From Silene latifolia (Eukaryota > Streptophyta > Magnoliopsida > Caryophyllales > Caryophyllaceae): a stretch of DNA of 64,000 bases. The stretch covers positions 255,612,491 to 255,676,490 of the forward strand of contig NC_133538.1 in NCBI RefSeq assembly GCF_048544455.1, written 5' to 3'. The position numbers and the translations under genes were made by a program. Below, piece after piece: positions 1 to 9,957 of the stretch; the stretch's first letter is position 1, and the number at the start of each line of letters is the position of its first letter. The notes beneath the pieces were generated by a model. It saw only the letters and a program-made list of their open reading frames with translations, was not told the DNA's origin and ran no database searches.

Positions 1-568
1 GATAGACGGCGTTATGACGGAAATATTAGTAAGGGCATTCTGGGAAGTCAAAAGTCAACCTCATGGGTACTATATGTAGAAAGTTAATTTGAGGGGTACC
101 ATGTGTAATTTGCCAAAGTTCAAGGGTACCATGGGAAAAAATCGTTTTTTATTTATTTATCTCTTTATAGTTTTCATAACCCATTTCATTTACCATTAAT
201 TTAGTTCATTCAAGTATATTACTAGGTGTAATTAAACTTAATTTATTAAATTATTATATTAAAAAAATATATACTTAGTGTACAAAAATACAATGGCACA
301 CTAAAACAGGCTCTAGATGCATGAAAACGAGTATTAGGTGCATGGAAATTGTTATATACATGAAAATGATTAATAGGTGCATGAAAATTAGTAAAATGTA
401 TTTCACCTCACTTTCCGTATATAACTTATAAGTTTTTACCAGGAAATGTGTTATCTAGACATGAAATTGTACGCTGAATCCAAATATGTCATTATTTTAA
501 AAATAAAATTTTGTAAGGTGGAGTTCTCACGGTTCTTATTATCTGAGTGGTTCTCACCGGATCCCAAA

Positions 569-570
<2 letters not shown>
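1..570. other. AT-rich intergenic DNA, no gene
   Basis: No convincing coding region is present. Positions 1-150 carry two loosely repeated phrases built around GGGTACCATG, and 310-395 carries several copies of a short phrase like TAGGTGCATGAAAA. The stretch 515-570 ends in TCTCACCGGATCCC directly before a TA microsatellite. It resembles, in inverted orientation, the sequence just right of the second TA tract at 2421. This looks like the remains of a small repeat rather than host coding sequence. Confidence 0.5.

Positions 571-660
<90 letters not shown>
571..660. repeat. (TA)45 microsatellite
   Basis: Ninety uninterrupted bases of alternating TA. It forms the left border of the inverted-repeat element at 661-2332. 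The Tyr/Ile-only reading frames across it are artefacts. Confidence 0.97.
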
Positions 661-663
<3 letters not shown>

Positions 664-673
664 GCGGGTTCAG

Positions 674-708
674 GTACGAACTACCTTAACGTACGAACCG
701 TACGAACT
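674..708 (+). repeat. Left terminal inverted repeat
   Basis: A 35-bp sequence beginning GTACGAACTA and ending CCGTACGAACT. It pairs with 2285-2319 in reverse complement with about five mismatches. Its first base is 13 bp from the TA tract. Confidence 0.75.
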
Positions 709-978
709 AGCCCAGTTATACTTTTTTTTTTTTTTCAATTACACTCTTTATTAGATACATCTTATAACTTAGCTAGATACACTTTTCTCATACTAAAATT
801 CTATTTACACTTTTATACTATTTATGGATACATTTTATATTATTTTGCTGATACACATGTCGTTTAAGCCAGATACACATCGTATCAACCCCAGATACAC
901 ATGTCATTAAAGTCAGATACGCATCTTATCATACATCTATAAGAAACGTATTTCCAGATACACTAACTAGTACATGCG

Positions 979-1036
979 GATACACATGGTATTAATACGA
1001 GATACACATGTATCCCGTATCAATACCATGTGTATC
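979..1036. repeat. Near-perfect hairpin of GATACACATG repeats
   Basis: Arms 979-999 and 1016-1036 are reverse complements at 20 of 21 positions, separated by 16 bp. The phrase is one of several copies of AGATACACATG between 840 and 1040, so this is a locally inverted member of a short repeat family inside the TIR element. Confidence 0.8.
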
Positions 1037-2284
1037 TGGGTCGTATTTTGTGTATCCACTTCCTCCACTTCCACCACCGTCACCATAGCCCCCACCACAA
1101 CCACTGCCACCGCCACAACTAGCCCCACAACCACCGCCGTTGCCGCCACCACCGTCGCCCCCAACTACTATGTTAACACTGCCACTCACCACTACCTCGA
1201 CTACCACCGCTGACCACCCTCACCACGGCCACACATGTATCCGAAAATTGTACCATGTGTATCCGGTACTAATACCTTGTGTATCCACCAAAACCCGGCA
1301 ATTGACGTCACCACCACCGCCACTCTCATCGGTACCCCCACCCCCACCACTGTCGTCACATCCACGACCACCACCATTACTCATAGTACACTCAGAAAAC
1401 GCCGCACTCTCATCGATATACACCAACTTCACCACAACTCGTCACCAAATGCGGCTCCAGTTACCACCACCTTTTGCCGCACTCTCTCCTCACACCCTCC
1501 GGCACTCTTTCCACCACAACTCGTCACCAAATGCACAGATCTCAGTTTTTATATTTTAAAAAATGTAATTATATATGTCACCAGATCCACGCCAGCAACC
1601 TCCAACCACCCTACCAACGCCGCCACCACACCCAATCCAGGAACCACCAGGCATCTCTAGCACCACACCGACCTTGTTGTCGCCAACACACTAGACATCA
1701 CCAATCAAAATACAAAGCCAGCACAGAAAATGCCCGCAAAAATCATCGACCAGGACAGAAATCGCCAACCACATCACCAAACTTTACTTCTACTTCCACC
1801 ATCGACCAGTACAGAAGTCGTTTCCGTCCCGATTTTTTCTGGTCTATCTTACTCGGATTGCGAATTTGAGATCTAAATGGCAGATTTAGGGAAACCGAAA
1901 TTGAAGTTGAAAAAGTAATTGTGATTGTCGAAAATATAATGGCAGATATTGATCCTCATCGGCGTTTCGTTAAATTTGAGGTATCGTCGCCGGTGGTTAA
2001 GGGAAGCCCGACGGAAGGTAAAAGTAAAGGAGAGAGAAGAGGAAAGGAAAACAAAAGTAAATGTGAAGAACTCCGGCGGAACACCGAGCATAAATGACTC
2101 CGGCGCCAAATATGTCGCCAATGGTGGTGGGTGGTCGTCGGAAATCAGATGGGGTTATGACAATTATAATAGTACTCCGTAGATAATAAGTGGGAGTATG
2201 TTCGGGATTGGGTTTTGTGAGAGATAAAGAACTAAACATGTCACGTGGGTGGGCCTGAGTTCTTTAATCTGTGAGTTTTTATTC

Positions 2285-2319
2285 AGTTCGTACGGTTCGC
2301 ACCGTAATTTAGTTCGTAC
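2285..2319 (-). repeat. Right terminal inverted repeat
   Basis: Reverse complement partner of 674-708, also 13 bp from its TA tract. The equal spacing at both ends supports a single bounded element. Confidence 0.75.
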
Positions 2320-2328
2320 ATGATGCTA

Positions 2329-2332
<4 letters not shown>

Positions 2333-2420
<88 letters not shown>
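2333..2420. repeat. (TA)44 microsatellite
   Basis: Eighty-eight bases of TA bordering the TIR element on the right. It is followed directly by GCCGGGATCCAGTGAG. Confidence 0.97.
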
Positions 2421-2421
<1 letters not shown>

Positions 2422-2933
2422 CCGGGATCCAGTGAGTCTAGGATTTTAAATGAGTCCGTCCTATAATTTGAGACCGCCAGATCTAAACAATGGACGCACA
2501 GGATGATGATACGTTGCATGTGATACGTCAGACTCAATAATTGAACAAAACGTCCAAAACACGTGAGGTTTCAAAATTTTAAGTTCTTTTTACTTTCTCT
2601 CTCCTCTTCAAACATCCCTCAACCGTTCCCCCCAAAAACATCACCAAAACACCAAAATAACAATAAAAAAATTTCAAATCATCAGTTGCTTCAAAATTCA
2701 AGAACAATAATCGTTTGATATCACTCAATTATAGGTAAACTCAAAATTTAAATCTTTTTTTTATGATGTATATAGGTTTCATCTTTTTAATTTTAGGGTT
2801 ATGATATTATTTTGTTCTTTTTTGTAAATTAATCATACACTTTAGCAATAATTTTATGTAACAATGGTAGATTGTATACGAGATGATGAATTGATGTAAT
2901 GTTAACAACAAATGCAGGAATCGAAGAAGTATA
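2421..2933. other. Upstream region of the Ulp1-like remnant
   Basis: It starts with a GGGATCCAGTGAG terminus next to the TA tract. It then has a CT-rich, leader-like stretch at about 2585-2660 and an intron-like stretch ending in a plausible acceptor (TGCAG at about 2914-2918). No open coding frame was seen. It may be the terminal or promoter region of the element that carries the Ulp1-like gene. Confidence 0.35.
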
Positions 2934-3452
2934 ATGGCGAAAACGAGTAAAGATTTAAGTCCTAAAACAAAGAAGTGAAAAAGAAAAACAAGGACGTAGA
3001 AGATGAAGTTCCTACTGCTAGTGCGGAGAAACTAAAAGTGACTCTGAAGAGAAATGTTGGTAATGAATTGGAAATAAATAGTACGGAGAAGGACATTGTT
3101 GGGAACGTTGTAAAGCCTAAAAGGAACAAAAGTATGTAGTGTTTCTATTCTTCATTAAGTTATAGTAAATGATTATGTATGTTTTATTTATGAACCGTTG
3201 ATGTTGTTTGTTTACACGATTAACCTAATTTGTAAACTGTCATAAAAATGGATATGAATGTTATACTATAGAAATATGTATGTTATACTTACTTGTTGGA
3301 AAGTGCAGTGTGTAATTGAATCTGGTAAATATTTATTCTTAGTGTTACACAATGTGTCTGTTACTGTTATTCAATGTGTCTGTTACATTAGTAGTTATTC
3401 GCAAGTTATAGTGACTGAATTTGTTGTTTCTAAGGATGGTTTATATGAATAA

Positions 3453-3453
<1 letters not shown>

Positions 3454-3512
<59 letters not shown>

Positions 3513-3538
3513 CTTTTTGTTGTTGTTGTTGTTGTTCA

Positions 3539-3582
<44 letters not shown>

Positions 3583-3592
3583 TTATTGTTGT
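3454..3592. repeat. (TTG)n microsatellite in an intron-like region
   Basis: About 46 TTG units with a few interruptions (TTC, ATG), lying in the AT-rich region just before the acceptor at 3631. The poly-Leu frame read across it is not a protein. Confidence 0.93.
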
Positions 3593-5772
3593 TTATTTAC
3601 TTTGCTGTAACTTGTATAGTTTATATTGCAGGCATGTTGAATTTGTAGTTAAATGTCGATCGACAACTTTGGTCGAAATTATTAACAATCTCATAGATGA
3701 CCAGAAACAAGCAGTTACAGAGATTGGTTTTAAAGGCCTGTTAGAATTGAAAATAACTGAATTCCCAAAGGGGATATTAAAATGGGTGATACATGCATTC
3801 AACCACAACAGCTTCTTGTTCAAAGCTTCTAGAACGAAGGAGTTTATTCTGAGAAAGGATGATGTTCATGACTTTTTCATGTTACCTAGGCAAGGTAACA
3901 AAGTGTAATTTACACCAGCTGGTCATTGTAAAGAGTCCGCAGAAGAGCCTCTGAAAGAACAATGACGCCAAAGGTTTGGATTAGGAGGCAGAACAGAGAT
4001 GATCAAGATGAACCAATTATCTAAAAGGTTAAAGCAAACAACTGAGAGTGAAAATGACTTGAAGCGGATGTTTGTGGCCTACAGTATGTGCACCTTCTTA
4101 GCATAGAACACAAGCCATATCCTAGATTTCAAGCTACTTAACGCTGTCCAAGACGTTGCAAAAATCAAAGATTTAGATTGGTGCAAGTATGTATTTGATA
4201 AGTTAGTTAAAGCACTGGAAGAGTTTAAATGTGGTAGTAAGAGTCTTTGCGGATGCACTATGTTCCTTATGCTGGCATACATGCATAGAATAGAGTTTAG
4301 AGGAGAATTACAACCAACTGAGCTTCCACTAATACATCATTGGATAGATGGAAAGCTCAAGAAAAGAGTATCTGATGAGAAAGTTGTAGGATACTTGGGA
4401 GTTGGGACTATGACAAAGACAAAATATCCAATCTGTCTGAATAAACCCGAAACTGTTTCTGAATAAAGGGGGAAAAAAGATGGGAGTCGGGGAACTGGAT
4501 ATGAGAGAGGGAAAGTGTATGTAGCAATGGAACTGCCTCCAGTAATTGAATCAGATTAATAGTTAAAGAAGAAGGCCATTGATGTAAGTTCATAAAATAG
4601 TAGTTATTGTAAAAAATCACTTTTAATCTTAATTTTGTGAAAAGTTAAATAACATTAATACTTATAATTCTCGCATGTAATGTTTTACAAGACATTCAAT
4701 TGCTCTTCCTTGAGATGAAAAGGGATTCTGACCTTTTACATGCAAGAAATGTTCAACGTATGAAGATATTCAAGCAAAAAGTAGGGTCGGAAACAGGTGT
4801 TTCTGATAAAAGCAATGCAACATCGAGTACACAAGTTGCTCCAACACAAACTCAGCAACTATACAAGAATCCTGTTTACAATGCTTATATGGACGAGTTG
4901 GTGAAGAGGATGAAACATGCCCAAAGTCTTGATATACCTTCTTTTGAAGAGTTTGAAGATTTAATTAATGCATACAACAAGTCCTTAGATAAAGAAAAAC
5001 AGAATGCGACAAAGGGAAACGAGTCTCGACAAAATATTGGAAAAGGCTTAGAAGAGATCGTTTTAAAGATAGCCAAGGACGCTGTAAAACCCGCTGCTAA
5101 GGAAACAGTGAATGAGGGGACAAAAGACAAAGGGGATTTGATGAGTTCACAAAATTCAAACAACAGCGACTTCAGCTATGAGTCTGACCATGGGACTCAG
5201 TATAGAGACAGGGTAGAGAGTCCACCATGAAAAGACGTGGAAGAACCAGAAAATGAAGATTCAGACGCCACCGAAGACAGAACAACTGATAAGCATTCAT
5301 ATCTACTACACACAAACAGAGAATAAGAATGCATGGATGTAGTCGATTATGATTTCGGATGTTTATTGGACTGTGGACATGGAGAAGACGAGACTATTCC
5401 GTTGTCGTAGTACAAGATTCAAAATAGTGAGTTGATGAGGCCTCTCCTTCGACTGAGAAAGGAGGTAGTAGACTACTGTTACCCAACGAACCACAACTAC
5501 ATGAATGAGTAAGTGCATTATTAACTTATTACATTCGTATATATTTTGTATATTATTATGATATACATTTGTATATTGCAACTTTTTTTTTTTACAGTGA
5601 GAGACTAGCAAAATTTGGATTGCTGCACTTTTTGTCCAAGGATGATGCAAAAAGTATGATGGCCGATGAGTTGATAACAACATCGGTCACAGAATGTTGG
5701 TCAATTATGCTTAATGAACTGATTGTGAAGAGGGTGCTGACTGATGAACCTTCCAGATTATACTTGGAAATT

Positions 5773-5908
5773 AATCATATGGTATGTTATTCTGAAGGCT
5801 TATATATGTTATAGTAATTGAAGTAGTATGTTATACTGGTAATCATATGGTATGTTACTCTGAAGGGATGTATATGTTATAGTAATTGAAATAGTATGTT
5901 ATACTAGT
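5773..5908. repeat. 68-bp tandem duplication across a splice donor
   Basis: Units 5773-5840 and 5841-5908 are near-identical, and a third begins at 5909. The unit starts with the last exon bases AATCATATG and the following GTATGT donor, so the duplication created a second copy of the exon end and donor inside the intron. Confidence 0.8.
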
Positions 5909-6849
5909 AATCATAATGTCACAATTTCAATTTTCAGGAATAAGTCATAAGCTTATTGACAACAGAAGATGATAAAAGGGCAGGATATTTGGAATAAATA
6001 TTTAATGCGTGGAGAGGTTGGCGCAAGTGTTGCAAAAGTCCATTGAGTTTGGATTATATTCTGACATGGTAAGAAAAATTAGTTTAAAACTTTTTCAATG
6101 ACGAACTATTAGAATGTACGACTGCCAATATATAAAATACCTTGTTTCTTGATGTTTTTATAGGTATTCATTCCAATGATATTTAAAAAGCACTTCTTCT
6201 GTACTTGTATAAATTTCATTGACCAAAAGATTGACTACTTAGACAACAGAGTGTATGAAGGTGTATTTACAGAAAATGAGTATGTTGACATGGCGAAGAT
6301 AACAGTGGGCTTGCTAGTGGCTTTTGTAATAGAAATTTGATCTATTTATTACGAAGCTCAGAAAAGAGTATCTGAATGTGAATTGTTGTAATGCAGGCCC
6401 ATATGTTTGGAGCATTTCTCGCTGAAAATGGTGTTCAAAAGGGCCAAATGGTTAAAAATTTTCCAATGAGAAATGTGCAATTCAAGTGAAAGTGTACATA
6501 ATTGTATGACAATCTCGACTATGGAGTGTTTATGATGTTTCACATGTTGTTTTACGTTGGCAAGCTTTTTTATTGTTGATGTCACTCGTATTTACGCACA
6601 TTTAGTCCCCTAAGTAGCCTCGTTCCTACGCTTTATAGCATGCATTAGGGTCGTTTCTTATCTTTAGCTTCCTATTATGCATATTCTATGAGGTTTTGTG
6701 CCCTTGTTAGGAGAGGAGTGGTAGCCTTGCTTAAACGGAGCAAAATGGAGCTAAATTGATCGCATCTAACAACCAAGAAACAAGGAGGCGACCAATACTA
6801 AAGGCCTAAGTCAATAAAACAAGTGAAAGAAGACGCAAAACTGCCCTTC

Positions 6850-6995
6850 AGGACGTGCGTCCCAGAGCAAAGACGGGCATCCCAAAGCTAAGGACGGGCA
6901 TCCCCAAGCTTAGCCCGAGCATCCCCAAGGCAGGACGGGCGTCCCATATAGCAGGATGATGAGCGTCCATCAGAAGGAGGTCGCGTGTCCCATAC
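6850..6995. repeat. CGNNCG palindrome cluster, LTR A
   Basis: Six or seven imperfect copies of GGACGGGCGTCCC (6851, 6871, 6891, 6912, 6932, 6958, 6981) spaced about 20-25 bp apart. The cluster ends about 80 bp upstream of the TATA box. The core is CGGGCG or CGTGCG inside a 12-bp palindrome. See the matching clusters in B, C and I. Confidence 0.8.
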
Positions 6996-7076
6996 CAGGG
7001 CTTGCAAGGCGTTAAACTTCATTTAAGGGGCTTAAAGGTTATTTATGCCCTTAGTTATCCTAATACTTATACTTAG

Positions 7077-7084
7077 TATAAATA
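7077..7084 (+). promoter_or_regulatory. TATA box of LTR A
   Basis: TATAAATA about 500 bp into the LTR and 82 bp after the palindrome cluster. This is the likely U3 promoter of element A. Confidence 0.65.
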
Positions 7085-8114
7085 CTCCCTTGTAATTGGA
7101 GATTAGTAAGAAGTCAATTAGAGATTAGAGATTAATTAGATATCAATTAGCTTAATTATACTTTAATGCTTCGGTAATTATTGTTAAAGAATTCTTAGAT
7201 CTAGTTGGGTAATTGAAGATTATTTGGGTTTTTATTGGAGAATTGACAACTCTTCATCATCATTCAAAGTTTTCTTCTATTATTCTTTCTTGTAAATTTG
7301 TTCATCTTAAGATTGGTATAATTTCTTTACTCCTTACTTAATTATTGCTTATTGTTTTACTCTTCCATCATGTTTATACTTGTTAAGATGATTGGTACCA
7401 TTGTTAATATGTTTTCCATGATAATGAGTGAGTAGTTCACTAACTAGGGTTAGTGGGGGATTAGGGGAGTTAATCATGGGGTAGATTTATACTTAATAAG
7501 TTCATATGAATGCTTGCTTGTTGTAGTTTCAACTTTTGCACATGTTATGCTTGACGAAATGCTTGATGGACAACCTAGCATGATTCTCGTATGCTTTCAA
7601 CAAGACTTGTAAGACATAAACTAACTCAAGCCTTGTTAGACCATGCATATAGTTGAATAGGGAAACCAGGTCGATGTAGGTGTTGTATAGTTTTGACCAA
7701 CTCGGCTCCGAGACCTAAGTTTCCCTAGAAATTGTAAGATATAAACTAACTCGATTCCATTACAACAATAATTGCTTGCATCTATGTAACTTATTTACCT
7801 GATCTCATCATGATTCCCCTATGAACCCATGACACCCTAGTACCTTTAATAAATTGTTAACAAATTCTATTTGCTACTTTGGCTTGCTTTCATTTATTTA
7901 GTTTTCCTTTGTTAAGTAATTTAAATTGCAAATCTCAACCTCAACCCAAATTGTGACACTAAGACATAGCTATTTACAACCGATAAGTTAATACAATACC
8001 CGTCCCTTGGGATCCGACCTCTACTTGCCACTATACTAGGAGTAGTTTGTTGAGATTATAAATATTGTTTTGAGGGCATAGAATAGACGACAATTCTAGG
8101 GCTTGCATAAAAAA

Positions 8115-8132
8115 TGGCGCCGTTGTCGTGGA
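8115..8132 (+). other. Primer binding site of element A (tRNA-Asp type)
   Basis: TGGCGCCGTTGTCGTGGA differs at two positions from TGGCGCCGTTGCCGGGGA, the complement of the 3' end of plant tRNA-Asp, which element C retains. It starts five A residues after the LTR end and marks the plus orientation. Confidence 0.85.
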
Positions 8133-8206
8133 CGGTGTTCAATTGAGTTGTTATCATTTGTTGTTTTTAGTTGTGTCTTTCTTAACCTTAGGGAAGTCAA
8201 TCTCCT
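8133..8206 (+). other. Leader of element A, left of solo LTR B
   Basis: Non-coding sequence matching the C leader just after its PBS (TTAGTTGTGTCTTTCTT against TTAGTTGTATCTTTCTT). It is split by solo LTR B after CTCCT (8202-8206) and resumes at 9922. Confidence 0.75.
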
Positions 8207-8736
8207 TGATACGTGTCATTTATATGATGTTTTACACCCTATTTTACACGCATTTCAGAGCTCAAATGTGTAGTTTATTCTACTATTTTCCCTATTTCCG
8301 TGTACTTTCGTGTTTTTGTATAAAATTACAGAAATGCGAAGAATCCGGCGGAAATCGAGCCGAATCCGTACTTAGCATTGCATTTGACATGGAGTAAAGA
8401 CTCGGGAAGCGAACTTGGTGCGCATTTCAAGGCCTGAAAGACATATTTGCGAGAGTTTTAGAAGCGGATTACCAGCTACAGTGGTTTATAGACTGACCTA
8501 CATGGTCTACAGACTGTCAGAATGCTTCTCGACATTGTAGCCTTATTCAGATGGCTATATCTCGAGTTATAAATCTGATAATCGAGTGATTTTAATTGGA
8601 GGTGAAAGCCTATCCTCTTAGCTTTCCAACGCCGTGTAGAACGCCTGATTTGACCAAGTAACGAAGAAATGGCAGCTGTTTTAAGATCGGTGCGCGCTGC
8701 AGGAATTGTCAGAATGCATTACTGTATAGCGCATGT

Positions 8737-8770
8737 GGTCGATCGACTGGTTCCAGTGGTCGATCGACCA
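8737..8770. repeat. CGNNCG palindromes, LTR B promoter side
   Basis: Two copies of GGTCGATCGACTGG-type palindromes (8737 and 8758), ending about 82 bp before the TATA-like site. They share the CGATCG core with element I. Confidence 0.75.
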
Positions 8771-9245
8771 CCCCACGAGCTGATGCGCAAATTAAAAGAT
8801 GAGGAAGCCCATTGTAATTAGGTTTAGGAATAAGGGTTTTACGTGACATATCTATATAACGTAACCCTATGTTTCAGAATAGGCATCAAATCATTAGGAT
8901 CTAGTTCATATCATACATATCTTTAGTTTAGAATTCTCAATAAAGTTCGTACCTTACTTTTGGATTCATTGCTTGTTCCTTTGCTTTGGTAATTCTAGTC
9001 CTTTAATTTCAGTATTGTTTTATTCATTTCGTTAGTATTAGTTCTTGCTAGATAGAATCCCAAGCCTTAGTTACAGTTTTCTGCGAATTCATTCATTCAA
9101 TTATTTCAATTATGCAATCCGTTATGCCTGTTATCAAATTAGTTCTTGTTATTTGCGTAAATATGTCTAGCTAAACACCCCGTGCTAAAATGTAGAGGAG
9201 CTATATCGTATATGGCATTAGAATAGGTGAACCCGCATTAGGGCT

Positions 9246-9322
9246 TGGTCGATCGACTGGGTTAACTGGTCGATCGACTGAGCCGGTTAGTCGATCGACT
9301 GGGGTAGCTGGTCAATCGACTG
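9246..9322. repeat. Second CGNNCG palindrome cluster, LTR B
   Basis: Four copies of TGGTCGATCGACTG-type palindromes with about 22-bp spacing (about 9246, 9267, 9289, 9309; the last is degraded to TCAATCGAC). They are downstream of the TATA-like site, so this LTR has two clusters. Confidence 0.75.
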
Positions 9323-9921
9323 ACTTCGCATCTGATTAGCACCGTATAATTCGTTAAGTGCAATATTTAATAATGAGACCGAGAGGAGACTTTTTAGATG
9401 CTTAGTTTTGACCAACCCGTAGATCGAAAGATAGGGAAGGGCATTAATTAACGAGTTGAGACGACTAAATTGCTGAGATCGGGAGATAATGTAATTTAGG
9501 CTTTAGGAATCACTAATCGGGGCGAGAGCTAGCATTAGTGAGACTTAGGGACTGGTAGCATAGGCCGAAAGGAGCTACTAGTTAACTTGGACCGAGAGGA
9601 CTTGTTTTACCCATCCTACGCGACTGTATTTCGGACTTACCTAGGATTATGTGCCATCGTAGCTATAGTGAACCGACCGTCATAGCATTTCTTTTATCAT
9701 TGTTTACATCTTTTATTATTTCTATTTGCTTATTTAGTTTATATTTCTAGACTTAGATTTAATACATATCAAAACCCCCACAACTGTTACCCTTAGACTA
9801 GAATTAATAACAACTATTATCTCCCTACCTCCCTGCGGATCGACCCTTACTACCGCATGCTAGTAGTAGTTTGGTTTTATAAATATTATTTTTGGTGCAC
9901 ACAACGACAGGCATCACTCCT

Positions 9922-9957
9922 CAAGGTAGTTTTAATTGTTTTCTAGTTGTTTTATTT
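9922..9957 (+). other. Leader of element A, right of solo LTR B, ending at a deletion junction
   Basis: Sequence similar to the leader of C (CTCAAGGTTTG and GAGTTGTTTG blocks) resumes after B. It then changes at about 9957 into RNase H coding sequence of a different retrotransposon lineage (element E). The PBS-gag continuity seen in C is absent, so a large deletion has occurred here. Confidence 0.65.

Larger units (their letters stand above)
661..2332. mobile_element. TIR element embedded in a (TA)n microsatellite
   Basis: Imperfect 35-bp terminal inverted repeats lie at 674-708 and 2285-2319, with 30 of 35 positions matching by eye. Each sits exactly 13 bp inside a long (TA)n tract (571-660 and 2333-2420). 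The interior holds repeated AGATACACATG phrases (about 840-1030), a long CCA/ACC-rich stretch (about 1065-1660) and a GA-rich stretch (about 1990-2070). No transposase was recognised, so the element is probably non-autonomous. Microsatellite-targeting elements flanked by (TA)n, such as rice Micron, are known, but family membership cannot be assigned here. Confidence 0.6.
2934..6571 (+). pseudogene. Ulp1/SENP-like (peptidase C48) gene remnant
   Basis: A decayed multi-exon gene of the plant Ulp1-type family often carried by Mutator-like transposons. One frame from about 3632 to 4466 stays readable across three in-frame stops (at about 3906, 3963 and 4107). It encodes the helical N-terminal region typical of the family, including a LKWVIHAF-like stretch and SLCGCTMFLMLAYMHRI. 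A Lys/Glu-rich hydrophilic segment follows at 4700-5230. Exon-like blocks lie at 5598-5781, about 6164-6297 and 6397-6571, each after a good acceptor. The C48 core keeps a catalytic-type His (KHFFCTC) and Asp (YLDNR), but the Cys box reads DYGVF instead of DCGVF, so the nucleophile is lost. Two further stops sit before it. The gene ends abruptly where the Athila-like LTR is inserted. It could be a host gene or transposon cargo; the transposon view is favoured but not proven. Confidence 0.7.
6577..8109 (+). mobile_element. 5' LTR of Athila-like element A
   Basis: It begins TGATGTCACTCG immediately after ATTGT (6572-6576, the presumed target-site copy). It ends shortly before a tRNA-Asp-type primer binding site at 8115. 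It shares start, R-U5-like blocks and overall plan with the LTRs of element C: the pair GTAATTGAAGATTATTTGG, the GAGTGAGTAG block and the CCCGTCCCTTGGGATCCGACC block near the end. A TATA box (TATAAATA) is at 7077-7084, and a cluster of GGACGGGCGTCC-like palindromes lies at 6850-6995. No matching 3' LTR is visible in the window, so the element is incomplete. H at 52700 is its likely 3' half. Confidence 0.85.
8207..9916 (+). mobile_element. Solo LTR B (Athila-like) with perfect 5-bp duplication
   Basis: A 1710-bp LTR running from TGATACGTG to GACAGGCATCA, bounded by identical CTCCT at 8202-8206 and 9917-9921. No internal sequence is attached and host-side leader sequence resumes directly, so it is a solo LTR left by recombination between two LTRs. 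Its start matches the LTR of element I (TGATACGTG). A weak TATA (CTATATAAC) is at 8852-8860. TCGATCGA palindromes lie at 8737-8770, about 82 bp upstream of that TATA, and again at 9246-9322. Confidence 0.9.

Noticed and set aside
446..867. Open frames rich in Tyr-Ile across the TA tract
   Set aside because: Pure translation of a dinucleotide microsatellite; the same occurs at 2283-2537 and 56760-57029.
967..1660. Overlapping Thr/Pro/Val-rich frames on both strands
   Set aside because: They arise from CCA/ACC-type repeats inside the TIR element; no conserved motif and all frames open equally.
3421..3648. Poly-Leu protein
   Set aside because: Translation of the TTG microsatellite in an intron-like region.
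9892..9957. Start of the 205-codon frame beginning in LTR B
   Set aside because: The first residues come from the end of solo LTR B and A leader; true pol sequence starts only at about 9958.
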